In this document: in pieces, positions 18,165 to 26,970 of the stretch
How the letters are laid out: each line of letters starts with the position of its first letter
Numbering within the stretch: the stretch's first letter is position 1
Source of the DNA: Rhodanobacter sp. 7MK24
GTDB lineage: Bacteria > Pseudomonadota > Gammaproteobacteria > Xanthomonadales > Rhodanobacteraceae
Reading direction: 5' to 3'
Assembly (NCBI RefSeq): GCF_014842995.1
Contig: NZ_JACYXL010000002.1
Span: 186,001 to 250,000, forward strand
Length of the DNA stretch: 64,000 nt
Program-made: the position numbers and the translations under genes
The notes under the pieces: model-generated
Databases searched by the model: none
The model's input: the letters and a program-made list of their open reading frames with translations, nothing else
What the model was told of the DNA's origin: nothing

Positions 18165-19439
18165 TCATCGACGCGGCGCTCCCGTCGACGCACTCGCCGT
18201 GGCGCAGTCGCAGCTGCAACGCCCGCTCACCCGCACCACCGCCGCGCACGCGTCGATCACCGCTGGCCGCAGTGATGCGAAGCCTAGCGCGGCTCCCGTG
18301 TTCAGCGCGTCGTGCAGCGCGGCGGGGCCGACGCCGGGCGACGACGCACGCAGGAGCGCCACCAGCCCGCTGACTTCCGCCGCCGCGAACGATGTGCCAG
18401 TCACGAAATTCCAGCGCATGCCAGGCTCGGTGGTGGGGACATCCGCACCGGGAGCCTGCAGCTCATCCGGAATGACGGCCCGGCCTGTCTGCTCGTCGGC
18501 CACCGCCACCACGCCATGCAGCGAGGCCGGAAAACCGCCGTCCGTAGCCGTAGGGTCCACCGCGGCAACGACCGTGACGTGACGCGACAAGGCGACGTCC
18601 AGCAGCCGCTCCAGCAGGCGGTCGTGCGGACCGGCCAGGCTCAGGTTGAAGACCACGGCGCGGGTTTCCAGCGCGTATTGCAGCGCCTTGGCCAGAGTAA
18701 AGCTGTCGCAACTGGATGCGTCGCCATCCGCCGCCTGCCAGCACGCGCGCAAGGCCAGCAGGCGAGCACCAGGCGCCACACCGGCGATGCCCACGCCGTT
18801 GCCCTCGCGGGCGACGATGATGCCGGCCACTTCCGTCCCGTGCCGCTCGGCACGGTAGTCGCCGTCCCCGACGAAGTTGCGCGTCAGCGCCACCTGTCCG
18901 CCGAGGTCGGGGTTCGTGGTATCCACGCCGCTGTCGATCTCGGCAATGGTGATGCCCTTGCCGGTGCTGACGGCGTGCAACTCGGCGAGATGCCATTGGC
19001 TGGCCGTCGGCTGCAATGGATAGAGCGGGTCCGCCGCCCCCAGCACGTGGAAGCGTTGCACCGGCTCGGCCGACTCCACCCGTGCATCGCGCAACAGTGC
19101 CTGCAGCAGCTGCCGTGTCGAAGTGTTCGCCGGCGCCTGCATCACGAAGCAGTCCAGGCCCAGCGCCGGCATCGGCCAGCTGTCGAGGAGCCGCAGATCA
19201 TGCTCATGTGCCAGCGCCTGCGCCATGCGCTTGCGCGCGACGGCTTCGGGTGCCACCTGGTAATCGCCACCCGCATAGCCGTCGCCTCCGCGCAGATGCG
19301 GCGCCGACATGCGCAGCATGACCAGCACCCGTGGCTGGGCCGCTGCGAAGCCCGGCTCCGACGCCGCGCTCCGGATCGGCGCGCAAACGGCGAGGCCGAG
19401 CGCGCAGCCCGTGATCAGGCGCGGCCAGAGGCGACTCAT
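18165..19439 (-). CDS. exported S8 (subtilisin-like) serine protease
   Basis: A 424-residue protein: signal peptide (about 1-27), an inhibitor-I9-like propeptide (about 35-130, ending LLRDARVESAEPVQRF), and a subtilase domain with Asp169 (EIDSGVD), His200 (ERHGTEVAG) and Ser350 (GTSFAAAEVSG). All three triad residues are in canonical contexts, so it should be active. A short Cys-rich tail (SGRCSCDCATAS) ends the protein. Its ATG overlaps the anti-sigma TGA (ATGA). Gene order suggests the protease is a target of the sigma factor and perhaps part of the signalling. Confidence 0.88.
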   Translation of the reverse strand: MSRLWPRLITGCALGLAVCAPIRSAASEPGFAAAQPRVLVMLRMSAPHLRGGDGYAGGDYQVAPEAVARKRMAQALAHEHDLRLLDSWPMPALGLDCFVMQAPANTSTRQLLQALLRDARVESAEPVQRFHVLGAADPLYPLQPTASQWHLAELHAVSTGKGITIAEIDSGVDTTNPDLGGQVALTRNFVGDGDYRAERHGTEVAGIIVAREGNGVGIAGVAPGARLLALRACWQAADGDASSCDSFTLAKALQYALETRAVVFNLSLAGPHDRLLERLLDVALSRHVTVVAAVDPTATDGGFPASLHGVVAVADEQTGRAVIPDELQAPGADVPTTEPGMRWNFVTGTSFAAAEVSGLVALLRASSPGVGPAALHDALNTGAALGFASLRPAVIDACAAVVRVSGRCSCDCATASASTGAPRR

Positions 19440-20068
19440 GGTTGACCGTCCGCTTCGAGGCCTTCCACCATCGTGACCTCGGGGGAGTCGCGCAGCATCC
19501 TGCGTGCCGCATCGATGTGCGCGTCGGGCACGCGCAGCAGATAGGCGCCGGCCGCGGTCGGACCATCCACGATGCGCGCATCGCCGGCACGCAACAGCTG
19601 GCGCAGCCGGGCTTCGCTGATGCGCGGATCGAACGCCACGACGAGCACCGAAGCTCTGACCGACGGCGCGCCAAGCGTGTGGTACGTCGCGTGCTGCTGG
19701 CGGAACGCCACGGCGCCAAGCCCGAGGATCAGCACGGCTTCCGCCGCTGCGAGCCATGCCAGCCGCCGACCGCGTTGCCGCCATACCGAAACCGGCGGGA
19801 TGGGCATCACGGACGCACCCGTCGTGATGCGCCGGCGCAGACGACGCATCACGCGCGGCGCGTTGAACGCCACCGATTCGTCGCCCGGATATTCTTCCTG
19901 CAATGCACGCAGCCATGCAGCTTCGCGCCGGCACGTCGCGCACTCCGCAAGGTGCCGCTCCACCTGCGCGCGGTCGCCGTCCGCAAGGGTGCCATTGACC
20001 CACCAGGGCAGCAGGCGATCGGACTGTGCGTGGGTGGAGCCTTCGAACCTGATGACGCGACCCTTCAT
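19436..20068 (-). CDS. membrane anti-sigma factor with zinc-finger and propeptide-like outer domain
   Basis: A 210-residue protein. The N-terminus has a HxxxCxxC zinc-binding anti-sigma motif (His39, Cys43, Cys46), followed by an Arg-rich segment and a membrane helix at about 103-122. The C-terminal 80 residues, which would face the periplasm, show the pattern LRQLLRAGDARIVDGP, then GAYLLRVPDAHIDAARRMLRDSP and VTMVEGLEAD. This resembles the I9/propeptide domain of subtilases, including the neighbouring protease. It overlaps the sigma gene by ATGA. It presumably holds the sigma factor inactive until an envelope signal arrives. Confidence 0.82.
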   Translation of the reverse strand: MKGRVIRFEGSTHAQSDRLLPWWVNGTLADGDRAQVERHLAECATCRREAAWLRALQEEYPGDESVAFNAPRVMRRLRRRITTGASVMPIPPVSVWRQRGRRLAWLAAAEAVLILGLGAVAFRQQHATYHTLGAPSVRASVLVVAFDPRISEARLRQLLRAGDARIVDGPTAAGAYLLRVPDAHIDAARRMLRDSPEVTMVEGLEADGQP

Positions 20069-20658
20069 ATGGCCTCCCTGTGCGCCGTCAGCCAGAGCTT
20101 GAGCTTGCGGCGCGCATGGAACATCCGCGTCTTCACGGTATCGACCGGACAGCCCACGATCTGCGCGATTTCGCGGCAGGCATAGCCGAAGTAATAGGTG
20201 AGTTCCATCACGGCGCGCTGCTCGGGCGACAGCGTCGCAAGCGCAACATCCAGGTGCGCGTGCAACTCCTGCTGCTGCAGCTCTTCCTCGGGCCCGGCGG
20301 CACCGGCAACTTCCGGGAGTTCACCCGTATCGAAGTCCACGGATACACCGTTGCGGCGCAATTTCTTCAACGCCTGCCGATAGGCGATCGCCAATATCCA
20401 GGTCGACACCTTGGAACCGTGGTTGAAGGTGTACGCCTTGCGCCACACCACCAGCATGGTGTCATCGAGGATCTCGTCGACCAGCGCCGGCTGTTTGGCG
20501 ATGCCGCGGACGAAGCGTTGCAGGCGTGGGCTGTAAAGGCGGTACAGCTGCTCGAAGGCATCGGCATCCTCGGTGGCCACGCGACCGAGCAGGGCCACTT
20601 CCTCGCTTGCCGAAATGGCGCCCCAGCGTCCGCCCTTCTTCGCCCGACCGTCGTGCAT
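20065..20658 (-). CDS. ECF-type RNA polymerase sigma factor
   Basis: A 197-residue sigma-70-family factor with region 2 (DADAFEQLYRLYSPRLQRF, then ILDDTMLVVWRKAYTFN) and region 4 (LATLSPEQRAVMELTYYFGY, then IAQIVGCPVDTVKTRMFHAR) and no region 3, as in ECF factors. The start at 20658 (MHDGRAKK) has a GGGAG site; an upstream in-frame start at 20697 would add 13 residues. It is the first gene of an overlapping cluster with the anti-sigma, subtilase and TorF-porin genes. It probably also transcribes its own operon, although I could not identify its promoter motif. Confidence 0.88.
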   Translation of the reverse strand: MHDGRAKKGGRWGAISASEEVALLGRVATEDADAFEQLYRLYSPRLQRFVRGIAKQPALVDEILDDTMLVVWRKAYTFNHGSKVSTWILAIAYRQALKKLRRNGVSVDFDTGELPEVAGAAGPEEELQQQELHAHLDVALATLSPEQRAVMELTYYFGYACREIAQIVGCPVDTVKTRMFHARRKLKLWLTAHREAI

Positions 20659-20880
20659 GGCTGCTCCCGGAATCAACCGATCCCTGCATGCGTCCATACC
20701 CAGCCCGGCGATTCCGGTTCAATCGTTCCGCGACGGCGGCAGCCATGGCGCAAGAACGTCCGCACGGCCGGGCAGCGTCGAGGCTGCGCCACAAAGCGGA
20801 GTGCCGCAAGACCCTCCGCACTCCCTTACATGCAAATCCGGTGGAGAAAACAACCACGCACCCTTGCAATCACTGCCAAA
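20659..20880. other. intergenic region upstream of the sigma operon
   Basis: A 222-base gap between the GNAT gene and the sigma-factor gene, both on the minus strand. It holds an inverted repeat GGAGTGC (20796-20802) / GCACTCC (20816-20822) that may end the GNAT transcript. The sigma-operon promoter should be here, but no clear -10/-35 pair is visible. Confidence 0.4.
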
Positions 20881-21495
20881 TCATCCGCGCATGGACGCAT
20901 CGGCCAGCCGCGCCAGCCGCAGTTCCAGCCAACGGTCGACATCCGGCCACTCGCGATCGAGGATGGAATAGCACACGGTGTCGCGCAGGCTGCCGTCGGG
21001 GCGGCGTTTGTCGTTGCGCAGCACACCGTCGCGGTGAGCGCCAAGGCGTTCGATGGCGCGCTGCGAGTCGAGGTTGCGGTGGTCGGTATGCAACACCACC
21101 GCCGCGCAGCGCAGCGTATCGAAGGCATGCGCGAGCAGCAGGCGCTTGCAGGCGGTGTTGAGATGGCTCTTCTGCCAGCTTTTGGCATACCACGTGTAGC
21201 CGATGGCCACACGCGGCAATTCCGGCGTGACGTCGTAGTAGCGGGTGGTACCGACGATCTCGCCGCTACCCAGCTCGCGCACTGCGAACGGCAGCATGCT
21301 TCCGGCACGCTGCCCGGCCAGCGCCTTCTCCACGTAGGCGCCGGCTTCGCCGGGCGCGGGTGCGCTGGTGAACCACAGCTTCCACAGTTCGCCGTCGGCG
21401 GCGGCCGCTTCCAGCGCAGGGACATGGGCCAGGGTGAGCGGCTCCAGCGCGACATGTGCATCGCGCAGCAGAACGGGAGCGGCCAGGACGGTCAT
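20881..21495 (-). CDS. GNAT family N-acetyltransferase (RimJ/RimL-like)
   Basis: A 204-residue protein with the GNAT fold of the RimJ/RimL-like branch: an N-terminal LEPLTLAHVPAL strand-helix, VGTTRYYDVTPELPRVAIGYTW in the central sheet, and the acetyl-CoA region around SHLNTACKRLLLAHAFD. The late motif NLDSQRAIERLGAHRDGVLRN is characteristic of acetyltransferases that modify proteins or antibiotics at amino groups. The substrate is unknown. The ATG at 21495 overlaps the TGA of the DUF465 gene (ATGA), so the two are coupled. Confidence 0.85.
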   Translation of the reverse strand: MTVLAAPVLLRDAHVALEPLTLAHVPALEAAAADGELWKLWFTSAPAPGEAGAYVEKALAGQRAGSMLPFAVRELGSGEIVGTTRYYDVTPELPRVAIGYTWYAKSWQKSHLNTACKRLLLAHAFDTLRCAAVVLHTDHRNLDSQRAIERLGAHRDGVLRNDKRRPDGSLRDTVCYSILDREWPDVDRWLELRLARLADASMRG

Positions 21496-21698
21496 GCGTC
21501 GAGGTCGGGGATCAGATTGCTTTCCAGCCGTGCGATGTGGTCCTTCAGCAGCAGCTTGCGCTTCTTCAGACGGGTGAGCTGCAGCTCGTCGCGGCCGATC
21601 GCGGCGGCCAGTTGGCCGATGGCGGAGTCGAGGTCGCGGTGCTCCTGCCGGAGTTCGGCGAGCAGTCGGGCGGTTTCGGCTTGATCCTGTACCTGCAT
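21492..21698 (-). CDS. DUF465 (YdcH-like) small coiled-coil protein
   Basis: A 68-residue helical protein, MQVQDQAETARLLAELRQEH then DLDSAIGQLAA and LTRLKKRKLLLKDHIARLE. The LKKRKLLLKDHI pattern near the C-terminus is characteristic of DUF465/YdcH proteins, which form short helical hairpins and have no settled function. The start at 21698 gives the family length; a longer frame reaches 21770 but lacks similarity. It is coupled to the GNAT gene and diverges from ttcA. Confidence 0.78.
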   Translation of the reverse strand: MQVQDQAETARLLAELRQEHRDLDSAIGQLAAAIGRDELQLTRLKKRKLLLKDHIARLESNLIPDLDA

Positions 21699-21796
21699 GG
21701 CGGGCGCGACGGTGCGGATGATGCCCGCTAGTGTAGCGCCGCCCGATGCAGCCTGAGCGGGCAGGTACAATGGTTGTCCTGCCGTCCGCCGTCCCG

Positions 21797-22789
21797 ATGC
21801 CCGCCATGTCCGCGCTGCCCGAATCCACCGCCACGCCCGCCGCCGAGACGGAACGCCTCGCCACGCGACTGCGTCACCTCACCGGCAAGGCGGTCACGGA
21901 TTTCCGGATGATCGAGGACGGCGACAAGGTGATGGTGTGCCTGTCCGGCGGCAAGGATTCCTACACCCTGCTGGACATGCTGCTGCAGCTGCAGGCGAAG
22001 GCGCCGGTGCGCTTCGAGCTGATCGCGGTGAACCTGGACCAGAAACAACCGGGGTTTCCCGAACATGTGTTGCCGGAATACCTGAGGTCGCGCGGCGTTC
22101 CGTTCCACATCATCGAGCAGGACACCTACAGCACGGTCACCCGGGTGATCCCGGCGGGCAAGACCATGTGCAGCCTGTGTTCGCGGCTGCGGCGCGGCTC
22201 GCTGTACACGTGGGCGGCGGCGAACGGCATCACCAAGATCGCGCTGGGCCACCACCGCGACGACATCCTGGCCACCTTCTTCCTCAACCTGTTCCACCAG
22301 GCCAGCCTGAAGGCGATGCCGCCCAAGCTGCGCTCGGACGACGGCCGCCACGTAGTGATCCGCCCGCTGGCGTATTGCCGCGAGAGCGAGATCGCCGAAT
22401 ACGCTGCTCTGAGGGAATTTCCCATCATCCCCTGCAACCTCTGCGGCTCGCAGGAGAACCTGCAGCGCAAGCAGGTGCGGCGCATGCTGGACGAATGGGA
22501 GCACGAACACCCCGGGCGCAGCGAGACGATATTCCGTGCGCTGGGCAATGTGGCTCCTTCGCAGCTGGCCGACCGCAAGCTGTTCGATTTCGAGGGATTG
22601 GGAGCCTGCCGGACGTTGGCCGATCGGGCAGCAAATCCGCCTGATGCGGCTTCGACTTCCGCCGAGTCTTGCCTTGTGCCATCGGCACAGGGCGGCAATC
22701 CGTCGAAAATCGATCCTCGCGCAGTCGAATTTTCGCCTCGATCGCCAACATCCGACCGGCTCCATGGCGCCGGCGGCAGCGAAATCTGA
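21797..22789 (+). CDS. ttcA: tRNA 2-thiocytidine(32) synthetase
   Basis: A 330-residue ATP-pyrophosphatase that thiolates cytidine 32 of tRNAs using a 4Fe-4S cluster. The PP-loop SGGKDS is at residues 50-55; cysteine pairs CSLC and CNLC supply the cluster site; [12 protein letters not shown] is a family signature. The start is uncertain between ATG 21797 and 21806; the TACAAT at 21766-21771 looks like a -10 box and argues against earlier starts. The last 55 or so residues after LFDFEGLG look unconserved and low in family character, as if translation runs on into formerly non-coding DNA. Confidence 0.87.
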   Translation: MPAMSALPESTATPAAETERLATRLRHLTGKAVTDFRMIEDGDKVMVCLSGGKDSYTLLDMLLQLQAKAPVRFELIAVNLDQKQPGFPEHVLPEYLRSRGVPFHIIEQDTYSTVTRVIPAGKTMCSLCSRLRRGSLYTWAAANGITKIALGHHRDDILATFFLNLFHQASLKAMPPKLRSDDGRHVVIRPLAYCRESEIAEYAALREFPIIPCNLCGSQENLQRKQVRRMLDEWEHEHPGRSETIFRALGNVAPSQLADRKLFDFEGLGACRTLADRAANPPDAASTSAESCLVPSAQGGNPSKIDPRAVEFSPRSPTSDRLHGAGGSEI

Positions 22790-22808
22790 CATCATTGGGT
22801 GTTCGTCC

Positions 22809-22824
22809 GTATGGACGTCCATAC
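22809..22824. promoter_or_regulatory. perfect 16-bp palindrome upstream of the aminotransferase gene
   Basis: GTATGGAC joined directly to GTCCATAC forms a perfect palindrome 42 bases before the aminotransferase GTG. A related TGGACGTCCA core occurs at 33986-33995 upstream of the TonB-dependent receptor gene. It looks like a repressor operator; the regulator is unknown. Confidence 0.5.
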
Positions 22825-22866
22825 TTCCATTTGAGTTCCCCATTCAAAGCAGCAGCGAGAAAACAC

Positions 22867-24069
22867 GTGTCCATCTTTGCTTCCGTTGAAATGGCGCCGG
22901 GCGACCCGATCCTCGGCCTCACCGAAACCTACCTGGCCGATCCGCGCAAGGAGAAGGTGAACCTTGGCGTGGGCATCTACGTGGACGAGCAGGGCAAGGT
23001 GCCGGTACTGGGCGCGGTGCGTCAGGTGGAACAGGCGCTTGCCCGCGACGACCAGCCGCGCAGCTACCTGCCCATCGATGGCCTGCCCGCGTACAACCGC
23101 GCGACGCAGAAACTGCTGTTCGGCGAGGGCGCGACCATCCTCGAAGCGGGCCGCGTGGCCACCGCGCAGACCATCGGCGGCAGCGGTGCGCTGCGTGTGG
23201 GTGCGGATCTGCTCAAGAAAGTGCTGGGCGCGAATGCGAAGCTGGCGATCAGCAATCCCAGCTGGGGCAACCACCACGTGGTGTTCCGCACCGCCGGCTT
23301 CCAGCTGATCGATTACCGCTATTACGACGACGCCAGCCATGGCCTCGATTTCGCCGGCATGCTGGAAGATCTCGGCAAGCTGGAACCCAGCACCGTGGTG
23401 CTGCTGCATGCCTGCTGCCACAACCCCACCGGCGTGGACCTGGACGCCGCGCAGTGGGCGCAGGTGGTGGCGCTGATGAAGGACCGCGGCTTGCTGCCCT
23501 TCGTCGACATGGCCTACCAGGGCTTCGACAAGAACTCCACCGACGATGCCCTCGCGGTGCGCCTGCTGGCGGATTCGGGCATTCCGGCCTTCGTGGTGGC
23601 GAACTCGTACTCCAAGTCGTTCTCGCTGTATGGCGAGCGCGTGGGCGCGCTGAGCTTCGTCGGCGCGGACCGCAGCGAGGCTGCGCGCCTGCTGTCGAAC
23701 ATCAAGACCACCATCCGTGCCAACTACTCCAGCCCCGCCACGCACGGCGGCAAGCTGGTGGCCGGCGTGCTGGAAAGTGCCGAACTGCGCGCGTTGTGGG
23801 AGCGGGAGCTGGGCGAAATGCGCGGCCGCATCCACGCGATGCGTGCGGCCTTCGTGGACAGGCTTGCCGCGTTGGGCGCACCGGACTTCGGCTTCATCAA
23901 CAAGCAGGCCGGCATGTTCTCTTACTCGGGTCTGAGCAAGGCGCAGGTGGATCGCCTGCGCGAGGAATTCGCCATCTACGCGCTTTCCACTGGCCGGATT
24001 TGCGTGGCCGCGCTCAACACCGGCAATATCGACTACGTGACCAGGGCTATCGCTGCTGTCTGCCGCTGA
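22867..24069 (+). CDS. tyrB: aromatic amino acid aminotransferase (class I)
   Basis: A 400-residue PLP enzyme of the AspC/TyrB subgroup. It starts at GTG 22867 (SIFASVEMAPGDPILGL), with AGCGAGA upstream, and reads LGVGIYVDEQGKVPVL, the standard N-terminus of this family. The PLP lysine is Lys250 in NSYSKSFSLYGERVG; the cofactor-binding PTGVD and the late GRICVAALN arginine region are present. It should interconvert aromatic amino acids (and possibly aspartate) with their 2-oxo acids. tyrB is a likely name, but aspC-type specificity cannot be ruled out. Confidence 0.87.
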   Translation: MSIFASVEMAPGDPILGLTETYLADPRKEKVNLGVGIYVDEQGKVPVLGAVRQVEQALARDDQPRSYLPIDGLPAYNRATQKLLFGEGATILEAGRVATAQTIGGSGALRVGADLLKKVLGANAKLAISNPSWGNHHVVFRTAGFQLIDYRYYDDASHGLDFAGMLEDLGKLEPSTVVLLHACCHNPTGVDLDAAQWAQVVALMKDRGLLPFVDMAYQGFDKNSTDDALAVRLLADSGIPAFVVANSYSKSFSLYGERVGALSFVGADRSEAARLLSNIKTTIRANYSSPATHGGKLVAGVLESAELRALWERELGEMRGRIHAMRAAFVDRLAALGAPDFGFINKQAGMFSYSGLSKAQVDRLREEFAIYALSTGRICVAALNTGNIDYVTRAIAAVCR

Positions 24070-24135
24070 TCCCGCTGGTTTGTCGTTCCGCGAACGGCCG
24101 CCGCAAGGCGGCCTTCGCATCTGCATGGATATCCA

Positions 24136-25053
24136 ATGTTCTTCCGCAACCTCACCCTGTTCCGTTTTTCCCCTGCCGTTGCCGACGACCTGAAGCGCCT
24201 AGATGAAGCGCTGGGCGAACACCGCCTGCGTCCTTGCGGTCCGCTGGAGATGTTCACCAAGGGTTTCGTGCCGCCGGTCGGCCGTGGCGAGGAAGCCGCC
24301 CTCACCCATGCAGTGAAGCACTGCACATGGCTCACCGTGGGTGGCGAAGACAAGTTGCTGCCCGCTGCCGTGGTCAACGACGAGTTGCAGCGCAAGGTGC
24401 GCAAGATCGCCGAAGAGGAAGGCCGCAAGGTGGGCGGGCGCGAACGCAAGCGGCTCAAGGAAGATCTGCTCACCGAGCTGCTGCCGCGCGCCTTCGTGCG
24501 CAGCTCGCGGCTCTCCGCCTATGTGGACACGCGGCACGGCTGGCTGGTGCTGGACACCTCCAGCCGCAAGAGTGCCGAGAACGCGCTCAGCCAGATCCGC
24601 GAGGCGCTGGGCAGCTTCCCCGCCGTGCCGCTGGCGCCGGAGGAAGGTCCGCGCGTGCTGATGACCGACTGGCTCGCCAACGGCACGCTGCCCGCCGGCC
24701 TCGCGCTGGGCGACGAGGTGGAACTGCGCGACCCGGCCACCGCCACCGGCGCCATCGCCAAATGCCGCCGCCAGGATCTCGATGCGGAAGAGGTGAAAGA
24801 GCACCTGCGCAACGGCAAGCAGGTGTTCCAGCTCGGCCTGGTGTTCGACGATCGCATGAGTTTCGTGCTGGGCGAGGACCTGATCGTGCGCAAGCTGAAA
24901 TTCCTCGACGTGGTGACGGAAGAACTGGGCGACAGCCACGAGGATGCCGCCGCCGAGGCCGACGCCGGGTTTGCCCTGCTCACGCTGGAACTGGAGCGTT
25001 TGCTGGCCAAATTGGAGGAATGGTTCGGCCTACCGCGTCCCGCCGACGCGTGA
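24136..25053 (+). CDS. rdgC: recombination-associated protein RdgC
   Basis: A 305-residue protein of the RdgC family, which forms a ring-shaped dimer on duplex DNA and restrains RecA. The N-terminus MFFRNLTLFRFSPAV, the stretch GFVPPVGRGEEAALTHAV, the basic KVGGRERKRLKEDLLTELLP and the late FDDRMSFVLGEDLIVRKLKF are all family features, and the length is typical. It stands alone on the plus strand, 66 bases after the aminotransferase gene. Confidence 0.93.
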   Translation: MFFRNLTLFRFSPAVADDLKRLDEALGEHRLRPCGPLEMFTKGFVPPVGRGEEAALTHAVKHCTWLTVGGEDKLLPAAVVNDELQRKVRKIAEEEGRKVGGRERKRLKEDLLTELLPRAFVRSSRLSAYVDTRHGWLVLDTSSRKSAENALSQIREALGSFPAVPLAPEEGPRVLMTDWLANGTLPAGLALGDEVELRDPATATGAIAKCRRQDLDAEEVKEHLRNGKQVFQLGLVFDDRMSFVLGEDLIVRKLKFLDVVTEELGDSHEDAAAEADAGFALLTLELERLLAKLEEWFGLPRPADA

Positions 25054-25308
25054 GATTGGGCTCGGACAAGGGTTTGCGGGCACCATGACCCGCGGCCCTT
25101 GCGTCAGGGCGTAGTCCTCCCCCCATACTGTCCATCCGGGCTCTCGCCAACCCATGGCGGCGCCCGCGGCACAGGGACGGGCCGCGCGCGGTCAAGCACG
25201 CAAGTGCCTGATCCGCGACAGCGAGACCGGACAGGTGCCGGACTCGCTGACTCGAACAATCGCCAGAAGGCGGCAGTTCGGGATTCCGGTTAGGCAGGCA
25301 GCAGGATC

Positions 25309-26079
25309 ATGGCGCAGCATCTCGAAGGCGACTGGCTGGAACTGGCGACCGCAGGCGGCAACACCATCCGCGTGCTCAAGGCCGCCCATCCGCGCGCGCG
25401 GCGCCTGCGCCTCACGGTCACGGCCAGGGGCGCGCGCGTGACCTACCCCGACGGCACCCATCCGGCGCAGGTCAGCGCCTTCCTGCGCCACCACGCCGAC
25501 TGGCTGGAACAGAAGCTCGACGAGCTCAACCTGGTCGTGAAACCCCTGCCGCCGCTGCGCGTTGGGCACGCCACCACGGTGTCGTTGCGTGGAGAGGAAG
25601 TCGCGCTGGATTGGGACGAAGGCGCCTATCCGAAGGTCGAGGCGTCCGCCGGCGGACTCACCCTGGTGATCCCGCGCCCGCACACCCGCGCCCTGCTGGT
25701 GGCGCGCGGCCTGCTGGCCTCGCATTTCGAAACGCTGATACGCCGAGACGTGTCGCGCTGGCTGGCGTTGTACGTGCCGCAGCTGGGCCTCGCACCCACC
25801 GCGTTGAAGGTGCGGCCGATGAAGAGCCTGTGGGGCAGCCTCGACACCCGCGACCGCATCAACCTCGACCTTGCCCTGGCCTTGGCGCCCCCCGCTGCGC
25901 TGCGCTACGTGCTGGTGCATGAGCTCTGCCACCTCAAGGTACGCAGTCACGCACCGCGCTTCTGGGCGCAAGTGGAACAATTGATGCCCGAGTGGCGCGA
26001 ACAGCGCGACTGGCTGCGCACGCACGGCGCCACGCTGAAAGCGGAACTGGATCGGCTGGTCGCGGACGTGGCGGACTGA
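25309..26079 (+). CDS. YgjP-like M48-type metallopeptidase domain protein
   Basis: A 256-residue protein of the DUF45/YgjP family. The HELCH zinc motif lies at residues 204-208 (His204, Glu205, His208), within LRYVLVHELCHLKVRSHAPRFW, the family signature. The segment MKSLWGSLDTRDRINLDLAL is also typical. Members look like minigluzincin-type metallopeptidases and often sit near DNA repair or restriction genes, but a substrate is not known. The 255 bases before it carry no gene. Confidence 0.85.
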   Translation: MAQHLEGDWLELATAGGNTIRVLKAAHPRARRLRLTVTARGARVTYPDGTHPAQVSAFLRHHADWLEQKLDELNLVVKPLPPLRVGHATTVSLRGEEVALDWDEGAYPKVEASAGGLTLVIPRPHTRALLVARGLLASHFETLIRRDVSRWLALYVPQLGLAPTALKVRPMKSLWGSLDTRDRINLDLALALAPPAALRYVLVHELCHLKVRSHAPRFWAQVEQLMPEWREQRDWLRTHGATLKAELDRLVADVAD

Positions 26080-26093
26080 AGTGCTGGAGGCTA

Positions 26094-26119
26094 GCGATGG
26101 CGTAGCAGCACGCCATCGC
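26094..26119. terminator. hairpin after the ygjP-like gene
   Basis: A perfect 10-bp inverted repeat, GCGATGGCGT (26094-26103) and ACGCCATCGC (26110-26119), with an AGCAGC loop. It lies between the convergent ygjP-like and NTF2-like genes. No T-run follows. Confidence 0.5.
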
Positions 26120-26202
26120 ATTGCCGATCAGGCCATCGCGCCGGGGTGTAAGCAAATGGCGCGCATGGCGGTCGCTTGAAGATCAAGCCATCCTCGGGCC
26201 GG

Positions 26203-26631
26203 TCAGCTCTGCGGCGGAAACCACACATGCCGGATCTTACCGTCTCGCACTTCGTATACCGCGACGGCCTCGGGCTGCCCCTTGCCCGGCGGAAGACCCA
26301 TCAAACGCTCCTGGTCGACCACGACGAGGCCGTTGACGACGCGCTGGACGATCACCACGCGAAACTCCTTCGGTGCAGTCGCAAGAAAGGCATAACCGCG
26401 CTTCAGCGCTACGACGCCTGTAATCGCCGGACGTTTGCCGCCGAGGTCGGCGACGGTCACGTCATCGGCGTAGCAGGAGGCAAACGTGGCGACATCGTGC
26501 GCGTTGTAGGCGTCAACCTGCGCCTGGACAACCTCCGCCGGATCATTCGATTTGTTTGCGCATGCCAGAGCGGACAGCGGATGCAACAAGGCCAGCATGG
26601 AAACGGAAAGAATTCTGGTAACTGCAGACAT
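26203..26631 (-). CDS. exported NTF2-like / SnoaL-type protein
   Basis: A 142-residue protein with a signal peptide (about 1-24, ending SALACA) followed by a cystatin-like alpha+beta domain: AEVVQAQVDAYNAHDVATFA, YADDVTVADLGG, and AVYEVRDGKIRHVWFPP. This is the NTF2/SnoaL-like pattern; the family covers isomerases and binding proteins, so no reaction can be assigned. The start at 26631 has GGAGA five bases upstream. It faces the cupredoxin-led operon across a 339-base divergent region. Confidence 0.75.
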   Translation of the reverse strand: MSAVTRILSVSMLALLHPLSALACANKSNDPAEVVQAQVDAYNAHDVATFASCYADDVTVADLGGKRPAITGVVALKRGYAFLATAPKEFRVVIVQRVVNGLVVVDQERLMGLPPGKGQPEAVAVYEVRDGKIRHVWFPPQS

Positions 26632-26970
26632 GTGCTTCTCCGAAGTGGTGACGCGCATCATCGGACCCATTCGTAACCTGTGCCAGCGTTCGTTGAACTG
26701 TCCCCGTAGCAAATTGCCGGGCGGCTCAAGCGCTCCTGTCCAGACAATACGAGCCGCCAGGCATCACACGGAACGGTCCATATCAAACACACACCGGCAG
26801 CCCCTGAGGCGTCCGGCGCTTCAGATCCATATGCCCCTGCCGACAAATGTCTGGATGCCTTGGTCCGCGCTCCAATCGAGACTCAGAGATCAAAATCCGG
26901 CGATAAACCTCGGTTAGCCTGTATGGCGACCGTGGTAAACGATGTGGTGGGCTCAAGCAGGGGGCTGTCG
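26632..26970. promoter_or_regulatory. divergent intergenic region
   Basis: A 339-base region between the NTF2-like gene (minus) and the cupredoxin gene (plus), so it should hold both promoters. Short frames here show no conserved motif. A GGCGATAA hexamer-like element near 26900 resembles a FliA-type -10 box but has no matching -35, so I do not call a promoter. Confidence 0.4.

Noticed and set aside
26880-26930. Possible FliA-type promoter (GGCGATAA) before the cupredoxin operon
   Set aside because: No matching -35 element at the right distance.
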